Shown one piece after another: positions 44,625-52,976 of a stretch of DNA of 64,000 nucleotides. This DNA is from an uncultured Oscillibacter sp. (lineage in GTDB: Bacteria; Bacillota; Clostridia; Oscillospirales; Oscillospiraceae): contig CAJKKQ010000013.1 of assembly GCA_905200545.1 (NCBI GenBank), forward strand, positions 7,039-71,038. Direction: 5' to 3'. How positions within the stretch are numbered: position 1 is the stretch's first letter; every line of letters starts with the position of its first letter. A program made the position numbers and the translations under genes. The notes beneath the pieces were generated by a model. The model was not told the origin of the DNA, did not search any database, and worked only from the letters and a program-made list of their open reading frames with translations.

Positions 44625-45941
44625 ATGGATGTTGAAAAACTCTTTAATGGCATTGCGGTAATCGTCGATAACGAAATTGAAAAGAAAACCTCAGCAATAT
44701 ATAAGATAAAACAACTAATTGAGGCAAAAAATATTCCAGTTGCGGTATTTAGTGAAATACCGCAACTGGATGTAATCCCGGCGCTTGCCAGTGCTTCATT
44801 TGTAATCCTTGATTGGGACTACACGAATGGAGAACTGGAGGTAGAAGAAGGGGAACGTGTAACAATACCAGGTGGATTGGTCGAAAATGAAGAAGAACGA
44901 TTGATAGAGTTTATCAAGAAACTACTGACTGATGTATTTGTTCCCGTCTTCATTTTTACGGCAAAGCAACCCGACACTGTAATTGATAGTTTAAAAGAAG
45001 CATCCCTATGGGATGATAAAAAAACAAATCGTATTTTTGTAAAACAAAAAATAGATGTCGATACTGAAGAAGAACTTTTTTCCGCTATTACTGAGTGGAT
45101 TAAGAAAATGCCGTCTGCATATGTTCTGAAAGAGTGGGAGAGGGTATTACGCGAAACGCAAAACGCGATGTTCAATGAGTTCTATTCATATTCTCCTAAT
45201 TGGGCTCAAATAATTTGGAATATGCTTAAAGAAGATAGCATTGAAAATCAGCAAGAATTTGGCGATTTTGTTACCCGAAGCTTGCAGAATAGAATTCAAA
45301 ACTATTCTTTTGACGAGGCATCTATTCAGTCTGATACTCCTCCAAATATTGAAGAGCTTCGAAAAGTTGTAGAGGGCGAGCGGTATTTGTCGTATATGGA
45401 GCAGCCTGCACAAGCATACACAGGAGATCTGTTTAAGGATGGCTCTAAATACTATCTAAATATTAGAGCTCAATGTTCCTTAGCAAGAGAAGCAGATCCT
45501 GTAGTATACTGTATACGAGGAAAAAAACTAAAAAGTAAAGACATAGTTTCCGAGGACATTCGTCTTACAACTGAAAGAGAGTTGGTATTTAGTGCTAAAA
45601 AGCACTTTTCTTTAGATCAAATGTGCGAAATTTGTCAAGATGCAGAGAAATTGGCAGAGTTCAATCGGCATTTCAGTAAACATCGGAATAGTATTTTTTT
45701 TAGAAAAGGGACTATACTCGAACGTGACGACAAGGTCATTATAGGCTGCGTAGCTGGAGAAGAAGCGATTCAATTTGATATGGATCTGGAAGTTTTAAAC
45801 TTCAATGCATGGAAGGACAAGCGTATTGGAAAAATTTTGCCTCCATATATAACAAAAATCCAACAAAAGTGTGCGGTAAATATGGTACGAGAAGGGGTTA
45901 CACCTCTTCCAAAAGAATTATTTATGTCTTTCGATGAATAA
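44625..45941 (+). CDS. Receiver-like partner protein with large C-terminal domain
   Basis: A 438-residue protein. Residues 1 to about 160 look like a divergent receiver: an acidic patch in GIAVIVDNEIEKK, a candidate phospho-acceptor in FVILDWDYTNG (Asp63/Asp65), and PVFIFTAKQP then RIFVKQKID where the Thr and Lys of receivers lie. The C-terminal 270 residues (NEFYSYSPNWAQIIWNMLKEDSIENQQEF onward) match no family I know and have no DNA-binding motif, so it is a candidate effector. Starts 4 bases after the kinase-like gene behind GAGGGG. Confidence 0.7.
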   Translation: MDVEKLFNGIAVIVDNEIEKKTSAIYKIKQLIEAKNIPVAVFSEIPQLDVIPALASASFVILDWDYTNGELEVEEGERVTIPGGLVENEEERLIEFIKKLLTDVFVPVFIFTAKQPDTVIDSLKEASLWDDKKTNRIFVKQKIDVDTEEELFSAITEWIKKMPSAYVLKEWERVLRETQNAMFNEFYSYSPNWAQIIWNMLKEDSIENQQEFGDFVTRSLQNRIQNYSFDEASIQSDTPPNIEELRKVVEGERYLSYMEQPAQAYTGDLFKDGSKYYLNIRAQCSLAREADPVVYCIRGKKLKSKDIVSEDIRLTTERELVFSAKKHFSLDQMCEICQDAEKLAEFNRHFSKHRNSIFFRKGTILERDDKVIIGCVAGEEAIQFDMDLEVLNFNAWKDKRIGKILPPYITKIQQKCAVNMVREGVTPLPKELFMSFDE

Positions 45942-45976
45942 ATTAAGCCTTCAAATTTTGTGCCGCAATATATAAA

Positions 45977-46009
45977 GCCCCCTCTGAAATCATCGATTTC
46001 AGAGGGGGC
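45977..46009. terminator. Hairpin after the XRE-methyltransferase cassette
   Basis: Arms GCCCCCTCTGAAAT (45977-45990) and ATTTCAGAGGGGGC (45996-46009) pair perfectly. No T-run follows, but the position 36 bases past the last stop fits a terminator. Confidence 0.65.
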
Positions 46010-46017
46010 AAAGGATA

Positions 46018-46300
46018 GTTATGTAAGTCTCTTCTGTGAGGCACGCAGATTAATGCTTGGGTATGACAATGCCTGTGTAGAAAGATTTTTCAACTTACTG
46101 AAGATCGAGTGAATTTCCCGAGCTAAACCTCAGACCATTCACGCTGCTGCCGAACTGGTGGACGAGTACATCTATTTTTACAACCATGATTGCATACAGT
46201 TTGTTACAAAAATAGTACATCCTGGATTTGAGCCTGGAAGCAGCAGTATAGCTGGTGTCCTAAATTTCCGTCCACTTGACAGGGGTCAGCACACAGAATA
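46018..46300 (+). pseudogene. IS3-family (IS150-like) transposase remnant with right end
   Basis: The frame reads GYDNACVERFFNLLKIE, stop, then TIHAAAELVDEYIYFYNHDCIQF, the C-terminal end of an IS3 DDE transposase including the final Glu of the triad; one stop (TGA 46110 region) breaks it. It is followed by TGTCCTAAATTTCCGTCCAC and TTGACAGGGGTCAGCAC, the typical right terminal repeat of IS150-like elements. The 5' part of the element is gone. Confidence 0.75.
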
Positions 46301-46402
46301 GTCCTGCTTATTGGACAAATGGGATGCTAAACTGAATTCTTAATGATCGGAAAAGGGATACATAAAATCTGGAACGCTTTGTTGATATTTGCCAATAAGT
46401 TC

Positions 46403-46431
46403 TTGTCGGATATTGGAATTCCAATTATACT
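46403..46431 (+). promoter_or_regulatory. Promoter of the defence operon with palindromic spacer
   Basis: TTGTCG (46403-46408), 17-base spacer, TATACT (46426-46431). The spacer contains the perfect palindrome ATTGGAATTCCAAT (46412-46425), a likely repressor site lying between the two promoter boxes. The first gene starts 48 bases downstream. Confidence 0.7.
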
Positions 46432-46478
46432 AAGTACAATATGTATCCCAGAAGAGAAAATAGAAAGAGTGAACTAAC

Positions 46479-49400
46479 ATGTTGCCTCCCGGCCTTTATG
46501 AACAAGTCATCAATACTGCCCTGAACCGCGAGCTTTCGGAGATTCCCGATACCCGCAAATCGGTTGCGCCCATTGACAGGGCGGAGGCCTCCAAGGTGTT
46601 GGCGCAGTATCTGGCAGATGTGGTGCAAAAGGGCCTGGAGAATGTGGCGGACAACGGCGGGGACATCTCTACCCAGATCGGCCTTGCCAACCAGATCGTA
46701 AACCTCATCCAGAATACAACGAAAGAAGCTGACTTTGCTTCGCTGAGCGTCGACCTGCGGGCAGAGCAGCTTCTTGCGCTTTTACAGGAGCAGGATCCAC
46801 GACTGGCAGTGGGCAAGACAGCTGCCGACCTGAGCCGGCCGGAAACCTCCATCGCCCAGAGCAGCCTGTTTACCGGAGCTATCCATGAGCCCCAGATGTA
46901 CACGGAGCTCAAAAAGGAGATTGTCTCTGCCGACCGCATCGATATGTTGGTGTCCTTCATCAAGTGGAGTGGCTTGCGGCTCCTGATAGATGAGCTGCGG
47001 GAGTTTACCCAGAACGGAGGCGAGCTGCGGATCATCACCACCTCCTACATGGGGGCCACCGATGTGAAAGCCATTGAGGAACTACGCAAGTTGCCCAACA
47101 CCAAAATCAAGGTCAGCTACGACACTAAGCGCACCCGCCTCCACGCCAAGACCTATATCTTTTGCCGGAATACCGGCTTCACCACCGCCTATGTAGGCTC
47201 CTCCAACCTGTCCAACGCCGCTATCTCCAGCGGTTTGGAGTGGAACGTGAAGGTGACCCGCCGGGATCTGCCGGAGACTATCGACAAGATCGCCGCCACC
47301 TTCGAGAGCTACTGGAATTCCAACGAATTTGAGTATTACTCCGAGGATCAGAAGGAGAGGTTGGCCCGGGCACTGAAAGCGGAAAAATACTTTGACGCCA
47401 ACAACGCCGAAGTGTACACCATGGATATCGCCCCCTACTCCTATCAGCAAGAGATCCTGGACAAGCTGGAAGCGGAGCGCGCTGTCCGGGGCTACACCCG
47501 GAACCTGGTGGTAGCCGCTACCGGTACCGGAAAAACGGTGATCTCCGCTCTGGACTATAAGCGCTTCTGCAAGCAGCATCCTGGCAAGGTCTGCCGCCTA
47601 CTCTTTGTAGCCCACCGGGAGGAAATTCTGCGGCAGAGCCTGTACACCTTCCGAGCAGTCCTGAAGGACGCCAATTTCGGAGAGCTGTTTGTGGGCAGCT
47701 ACCGGCCAGAGGGCATTGACCACCTGTTTCTGTCTATCCAGACCTTCAACTCCCAGAATTTCACCGCCAAAACCGCTCCGGATTTTTACGACTACATCGT
47801 GGTGGACGAGTTCCACCACGCAGCGGCACCTACCTATCAGAAGTTACTGTCCTACTACCAACCCCAGATCCTCCTGGGCCTGACAGCCACTCCGGAGCGT
47901 ATGGACGGTAAGAGCGTACTGCCCTACTTCAACAACCGGAATGCCGCGGAAATCCGTCTGCCGGAGGCCATTGACCGCAAGCTGCTGTGCCCCTTCCAGT
48001 ATTTCGGCGTCACCGACACGGTGGATTTGAACACCCTGAAATGGAGTGCCGGCGGCTACGACAAAAATGAGCTTTCCAATCTCTACACCCTCAGCGGCGC
48101 CGTGGCCAACCGCCGCGCCGATCTGGTGGTGTTCTCCCTTCTCAAGTATGTGACCGATATCGACGAGGTGAAAGGCCTGGGCTTCTGCGTGTCCATCGAG
48201 CATGCAGAGTTTATGTGCCGCTATTTCAATAGCCACGGCATCCCCTCCATTTTCCTGACGGGGAAATCCTCCGATGATGAGAGAAAAGCCGCCAAGGGGC
48301 GGCTGGTGAGCGGCGAGGTGCGCTTCATTTTTGTGGTGGACTTCTACAACGAAGGCGTTGACATCCCAGAGGTCAATACGGTGCTGTTCCTGCGGCCCAC
48401 CGAGTCCCTGACCATTTTCCTCCAGCAGCTGGGTCGTGGTCTGCGGCTGGCGGAGGATAAGGAATGCCTGACTGTGCTGGATTTTATCGGCCAGGCCAAC
48501 AAGCGGTATAACTTTGAGGACAAGTTTGCCGCCCTGCTGTCCAATACCACTCGCAGCGTGACCCGGGAGATCAAAGACGGGTTTGTCTCCGCGCCCAAGG
48601 GCTGCTATATCCAGCTGGAGAAGAAGGCTGCCAAGTACATCCTGGATAACATCCGTGCCTCCTATGGAAATACCGCCGGGCTGGTGTCCCGAGCGGCCAG
48701 CTTTGCGGAGGACAGCGGTTTGGATCTGACCCTGGCAAACTTTCTGGACTATTATCATTTGGACCCCAGGGCAATCTACAAGTTTTCCTCCTTCTCTCGC
48801 ATCTGTGCTCGGGCAGATGTAATTGCAGATTTCAGTGAACCGCTGGAGGAAGTGCTCACGAAAGCCTTTGCCCGATTGGCCGTTGTGGACTCCCAGCGCT
48901 GGATTCGCTTTTTGTTGGATTTGCTGCCCCGCCTGGACAATGTGGACTTTGCGACGCTGGATGAGCTGGAACAGCGCATGCTCCAGATGTTCTACGTAAC
49001 TGTTTGGGGCAAGGCGGCAGAAAGCTGGACATCCGATGAAGTGCTGGACAACCTGTATGCCCTCTCGGACAGTCCCGTGCTGCTGGGCGAGCTTTTGGAC
49101 CTGCTCCGCTATCGGTATGAGCAGATCGACTTCATTGACGAGCCGGTGGAGCTGGGCTTTGACTGCCCGCTGGACCTCCACTGCACCTATACCCGGGACC
49201 AGCTGCTGGTGGCGCTGGATTTCCTGAAACCGGCCACGGTGCGTGAGGGTGTGAAGTGGCTGCCGGAGAAACATCTGGATGTGTTCTTTGTGACGCTGAA
49301 TAAGGCGGACAAGGACTACTCGCCCACTACCATGTATCACGATTACTCCATCAACGAGAACCTGTTCCACTGGCAGAGCCAGAGCACCACAGCGGCGGAC

Positions 49401-49634
49401 TCTCCTACCGGGCAGCGGTACATCCATCACCAGGAACGCAGGAGCAAGGTGCTGCTGTTTGTCCGGGAATTCAAGGCGGACCGGGTCACAGGAGGCGCGG
49501 AGGCTTATACATTTCTGGGCACAGCCAACTATATGAAGCATAACGGGAGCAAGCCCATGAATATCACCTGGAAACTGGATCGACCGATTCCAGCGAAATT
49601 TTTGAAGAAGACAAACAAATTGGTGGTGGGATAG
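46479..49634 (+). CDS. PLD-nuclease / SF2 helicase with DUF3427
   Basis: A 1051-residue protein. About residues 120-310: phospholipase-D-like nuclease domain with one HxK motif (LHAKTYIF, His222/Lys224) and YVGSSNLSNAAI. Residues 335-680: SF2 helicase with Walker A TGTGKT (349-353), DEFHH (443-447), TATPERMD, and the C-lobe QQLGRGLRLAEDKE. Residues 700-1051: DUF3427 C-terminal region, ending in a domain with YHDYSINENLFHWQSQS. Such proteins are widespread in defence islands and probably track on and degrade foreign nucleic acid. Its stop abuts the NUDIX ATG. Shine-Dalgarno is weak (AAGAGTGA). Confidence 0.9.
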   Translation: MLPPGLYEQVINTALNRELSEIPDTRKSVAPIDRAEASKVLAQYLADVVQKGLENVADNGGDISTQIGLANQIVNLIQNTTKEADFASLSVDLRAEQLLALLQEQDPRLAVGKTAADLSRPETSIAQSSLFTGAIHEPQMYTELKKEIVSADRIDMLVSFIKWSGLRLLIDELREFTQNGGELRIITTSYMGATDVKAIEELRKLPNTKIKVSYDTKRTRLHAKTYIFCRNTGFTTAYVGSSNLSNAAISSGLEWNVKVTRRDLPETIDKIAATFESYWNSNEFEYYSEDQKERLARALKAEKYFDANNAEVYTMDIAPYSYQQEILDKLEAERAVRGYTRNLVVAATGTGKTVISALDYKRFCKQHPGKVCRLLFVAHREEILRQSLYTFRAVLKDANFGELFVGSYRPEGIDHLFLSIQTFNSQNFTAKTAPDFYDYIVVDEFHHAAAPTYQKLLSYYQPQILLGLTATPERMDGKSVLPYFNNRNAAEIRLPEAIDRKLLCPFQYFGVTDTVDLNTLKWSAGGYDKNELSNLYTLSGAVANRRADLVVFSLLKYVTDIDEVKGLGFCVSIEHAEFMCRYFNSHGIPSIFLTGKSSDDERKAAKGRLVSGEVRFIFVVDFYNEGVDIPEVNTVLFLRPTESLTIFLQQLGRGLRLAEDKECLTVLDFIGQANKRYNFEDKFAALLSNTTRSVTREIKDGFVSAPKGCYIQLEKKAAKYILDNIRASYGNTAGLVSRAASFAEDSGLDLTLANFLDYYHLDPRAIYKFSSFSRICARADVIADFSEPLEEVLTKAFARLAVVDSQRWIRFLLDLLPRLDNVDFATLDELEQRMLQMFYVTVWGKAAESWTSDEVLDNLYALSDSPVLLGELLDLLRYRYEQIDFIDEPVELGFDCPLDLHCTYTRDQLLVALDFLKPATVREGVKWLPEKHLDVFFVTLNKADKDYSPTTMYHDYSINENLFHWQSQSTTAADSPTGQRYIHHQERRSKVLLFVREFKADRVTGGAEAYTFLGTANYMKHNGSKPMNITWKLDRPIPAKFLKKTNKLVVG

Positions 49635-50018
49635 ATGACAGAGGTAGTAGCAGCCCTGATCTGGGATCAGGACAAATTTATGATTTGTCAGCGCCCGGCC
49701 CATAAGGCCAGAGGACTTCTTTGGGAGTTCGTTGGCGGAAAGGTTGAGCCAGGCGAAACCAAGGAACAGGCTCTGATTCGGGAGTGTCAAGAAGAACTGG
49801 CCATTACTCTGGATGTGGGTGAGGTGTTCATGGATGTGGTTCACGAATACCCGGATCTGACAGTTCACCTAACGCTGTTTCATGCGACCATCCATGAGGG
49901 TATCCCCCATAAATTGGAGCACAATGACATTCGTTGGATTACGGTGGATGAAATTGATCAGTATGCATTTTGCCCTGCGGATGAGGAAATTTTGAGGAGG
50001 CTGAAGGATGCCTACTAA
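49635..50018 (+). CDS. NUDIX hydrolase, MutT-like
   Basis: A 127-residue (deoxy)nucleoside triphosphate pyrophosphohydrolase. The Nudix box GKVEPGETKEQALIRECQEELAI fits GX5EX7REUXEEXGU except for Ala at the second Gly. It begins VVAALIWDQDKFMICQRP, as MutT does. Together with the helicase before it this is a recurrent gene pair; it may remove modified nucleotides or nucleotide signals. Confidence 0.92.
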   Translation: MTEVVAALIWDQDKFMICQRPAHKARGLLWEFVGGKVEPGETKEQALIRECQEELAITLDVGEVFMDVVHEYPDLTVHLTLFHATIHEGIPHKLEHNDIRWITVDEIDQYAFCPADEEILRRLKDAY

Positions 50019-50331
50019 AGCCTATCACAAGCTGGTGCGGGATCATATTCCAGAGATTATTGAAGCAGACGGAAAAATCTGTGTCTGCGAAACACTTACT
50101 GATGAGGACTACATACATCTTCTGGAGCAGAAGCTGAATGAGGAACTGGCGGAATATCAGGAGAGCAAATCCTTGGAAGAATTGGCTGACCTCTTAGAAG
50201 TTATGCAGGCTGTTGTAAAAGCCCGTGGCTGGACATTGGAAGAGTTAGAACAAGTACGGGCAGACAAAGCGGCAAAGCGGGGCGGATTTGAGAAAATGAT
50301 CCTTTTGAAGGAAGTAAGGGAGGAATGCTGA
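50008..50331 (+). CDS. MazG/phosphoribosyl-ATP pyrophosphohydrolase-like protein
   Basis: A 107-residue all-alpha NTP pyrophosphatase: YHKLVRDHIPEIIEADGK at the N terminus, the metal site in KLNEELAEYQESKSLEELADLLEVMQAV (EExxE...D). It overlaps the NUDIX gene by 11 bases. Two nucleotide hydrolases in a row suggest control of a nucleotide pool or signal during infection (inference). Confidence 0.88.
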   Translation: MPTKAYHKLVRDHIPEIIEADGKICVCETLTDEDYIHLLEQKLNEELAEYQESKSLEELADLLEVMQAVVKARGWTLEELEQVRADKAAKRGGFEKMILLKEVREEC

Positions 50332-50679
50332 ATGGATATTGCGAGAGCAAAAGAACTCCTGACCGCTTTGGCTGATGGTATTGATCCCTTTACCGGCGAA
50401 CTTTTCCCACGAGACCATGTTTGTAATCATCCTGATATCATTCGTGCTTTACATCAGATACTTGGTTCGACACAGGAAATCAAAAAAAGCCCCAGTGCGC
50501 CCAATGCAGGCAAACCTTGGCCACAGGCAGAACAAGACAAGCTGGTGGATGAATTTCATTCTGGAATGAAACTATCAGCAATCGCCAAAGAGCACGGAAG
50601 AAGTCGAAGGTCCATCGAAGCAAAATTGGTGCATTTAGGTTTGATTGAAGATTCTTATTTTACCAGAAAACCGAGGTGA
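50332..50679 (+). CDS. Small HTH protein of the defence operon
   Basis: A 115-residue protein. The N-terminal MDIARAKELLTALADGIDPFTGELFP motif is a pattern seen in small proteins beside helicases; the C-terminal 55 residues form a Myb/SANT- or GcrA-like HTH (WPQAEQDKLVDEFHSGMKLSAIAKEHGRSRRSIEAKLVHLGLI). It abuts the MazG-like gene without a gap. It could regulate the operon or guide the helicases to DNA. Confidence 0.7.
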   Translation: MDIARAKELLTALADGIDPFTGELFPRDHVCNHPDIIRALHQILGSTQEIKKSPSAPNAGKPWPQAEQDKLVDEFHSGMKLSAIAKEHGRSRRSIEAKLVHLGLIEDSYFTRKPR

Positions 50680-50684
50680 CCTCC

Positions 50685-52976
50685 ATGCCTACCTACCGCT
50701 CCGCCTCCGGCAGCAGTGCTGAAGACCTGTTCATAGAACTGTTCTCTGACACCTTCGGCGCTGAGAAAGCCGGCTACCTCTACTCTCAATATCCCTTCTC
50801 TGACATCTACCAGAACAGCCGGTTTGCTGACTTTCTGATTGAAAACGGCGGACGTAGGGTGGCTATCGAGATCGACGATGAGGCTTCTCACAACCCCAAG
50901 CTGCTCTCCCAGAACAAGTTCTACGATGACCTGCTCAAGCAGAACAGCATGATCTATCTGGGCTGGGATGTGTACCGCTGGGCGGTGCGGCAGATGCAGC
51001 AGCAGCCGGAGACTGTGAAAGACGAGCTGCGAGTTTTCCTGGGCCAGCACCCCAGTTTCAGGGAAATCGAGGACTACCTCCCCACCCAGCGGGGCAAGTC
51101 CCTGGACGGCTCCAAACTGGAACTGAAGGAGCACCAGAAACAGGCTTTGGCAGCTTTGGAGGAGATGCGCTGCAACTTCGAGACCATTGCCCTTCTCTAC
51201 CACGCAACGGGCACCGGCAAAACGGTGACCGCCGTCATGGATGCCAAACGATTCGGCAAGCGCACGCTGTTCCTGGCCCACACAGTGGAACTGATAGACC
51301 AAGCCACCAAGACCTTCCGGGAACTGTGGCCCAGGGCCACGGTGGGCCGCTATGTGGAGAGTATGAAGCAGGGCAACGCCTTCGTGGTGTGCGGCAGCAT
51401 CCAGAGCGTGGCACTGAATCTGGAGCGGTTCAAACCGGATGACTTCGGATACATCATCGTGGACGAGGCCCACCACGCCTCCGCCGATACATACCAGAAA
51501 GTCCTGGCCTACTTCACGCCGGAATTCACCCTGGGCTTGACCGCCACACCGGAGCGGGCCGACGACAAGAATATCCTGGATATCTTCAAGAACACCGCCC
51601 ACAAGTTGGATATCCAGACCGCCGTAGAGATTGGCGAACTGGTGCCGGTGCGGTGTATCCGCATTCACACCAATATTGACCTGACCAAGGTGCGGTTCAA
51701 CAGCGTCCAGTACAACATCCGGGATCTGGAGAGCAAGATCTATGTGCCGGAACGCAATCAACTCATTGTGGACACCTGGCTCCAGTATGTGAAGGACAAG
51801 CGGACGGTCATCTTCTGCGCCTCCGTCAAGCACGCTCAGGAGATCGCCGGGCGGCTCCATGACGCTGGTGTGGCCGCTGAGGCTGTGTCCGGCGAGATAA
51901 AGGCCAGCGACCGCCGGGAGGTGCTGGCCCGGTTTGAGAAGGGCGAGACCAAAGTGCTGTGCGCCTGTGATCTGCTCAACGAGGGCTGGGACTGCCCAGC
52001 CACCGAGGTGCTGTTTATGGCCCGACCCACCATGTCCAAGGTGCTCTATACCCAGCAGCTGGGCCGCGGCATGCGGCTGTCCCCCGGCAAGGAGAGCCTG
52101 ATGGTGTTTGACTTCGTTGACAACGCCAGCCAGTACAACATGCCCTACTCCATGCACCGGCTGTTCCGGTTGAAGGAGTACAAGCCCGGCGCTCTGGTGT
52201 TGGGCACCAAACAGCAGAAAAACGCCGAACAGGGCCTCTACGACCGGGGCGAGCGCCCGGATGCCCTCATCGACTGGCCGGTGGACGCCCTGGACTATGA
52301 ATTGGTGGACATCTTCAACTGGCAGGAAGAAGCCGCCGGCATGATCTCCCAGATGGAGTTTGTCCGACGAGTGGACGTGCAGACGGAGACCATCGAGCGG
52401 TATGTCCGGGACGGTCTGCTGGTACCCGACCTGGTGGTACCCATGAGTGAACACCGGACCTTCAAGTACTTCAAAGAGGAAACCCTCCAGAAGTATGCGA
52501 AACAGTACGGCTGGACGCTCATTGACGACTCCAACCGCAAGGATCTGTTTCTGGATATGGTGCGGCAAATGGACATGAGCTACTCCTACAAGCCGGTACT
52601 TCTCAAAGCAGTGCTGCTGTTTGCTGACGACAAAGGCCGGGTGAAGCTCAGTGATATCGTGACCTACTTCCGGGAGTTCTACGAGGCCCGCAGAGCGGCA
52701 GGACTGGTGGTGGAAAAAGCCAACAGCATCTACGCCAAGGGCGGCTATACTGACGCCCAGGCCCAGCGGAATATCCTCTCCAACCCCTTCAAGCGGTTTG
52801 AGGATATGCAGATGCTCCATCACACCAAAACCCTGGGCGTGATCCAGGTGGACGAGTCCGTCTGGAAGAAGCTGACCCGGGAGGAGAAACAGGAGATCGA
52901 GCGGATCTGCGATGAGAAGTTGGAGCAGTATTATGGCCGATTCCAGGCCGCACAAACGGAGGGTGACCTCAAATGA
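50685..52976 (+). CDS. PD-(D/E)xK nuclease / SF2 helicase
   Basis: A 763-residue fusion. Residues 10-120 form a restriction-like nuclease: FADFLIENGGRRVAIEIDDEASHN supplies Asp49, Glu62 and Asp64, with Lys downstream. Residues 145-500: SF2 helicase with TGTGKT (176-180), DEAHH (Asp260), TATPERAD and the C-lobe QQLGRGMRLSPGKES. The last 260 residues are helical with no match. ATG 50685 follows GAGGTG at 6 bases. Probably a nucleic-acid-translocating nuclease, akin to Type I/III motor-nuclease fusions but without a methyltransferase partner. Confidence 0.88.
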   Translation: MPTYRSASGSSAEDLFIELFSDTFGAEKAGYLYSQYPFSDIYQNSRFADFLIENGGRRVAIEIDDEASHNPKLLSQNKFYDDLLKQNSMIYLGWDVYRWAVRQMQQQPETVKDELRVFLGQHPSFREIEDYLPTQRGKSLDGSKLELKEHQKQALAALEEMRCNFETIALLYHATGTGKTVTAVMDAKRFGKRTLFLAHTVELIDQATKTFRELWPRATVGRYVESMKQGNAFVVCGSIQSVALNLERFKPDDFGYIIVDEAHHASADTYQKVLAYFTPEFTLGLTATPERADDKNILDIFKNTAHKLDIQTAVEIGELVPVRCIRIHTNIDLTKVRFNSVQYNIRDLESKIYVPERNQLIVDTWLQYVKDKRTVIFCASVKHAQEIAGRLHDAGVAAEAVSGEIKASDRREVLARFEKGETKVLCACDLLNEGWDCPATEVLFMARPTMSKVLYTQQLGRGMRLSPGKESLMVFDFVDNASQYNMPYSMHRLFRLKEYKPGALVLGTKQQKNAEQGLYDRGERPDALIDWPVDALDYELVDIFNWQEEAAGMISQMEFVRRVDVQTETIERYVRDGLLVPDLVVPMSEHRTFKYFKEETLQKYAKQYGWTLIDDSNRKDLFLDMVRQMDMSYSYKPVLLKAVLLFADDKGRVKLSDIVTYFREFYEARRAAGLVVEKANSIYAKGGYTDAQAQRNILSNPFKRFEDMQMLHHTKTLGVIQVDESVWKKLTREEKQEIERICDEKLEQYYGRFQAAQTEGDLK

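Noticed and set aside
41109..45941. Classical Type II restriction-modification system
   Set aside because: A controller and methyltransferase are present, but neither following protein shows a nuclease motif; both have signalling-type motifs instead.
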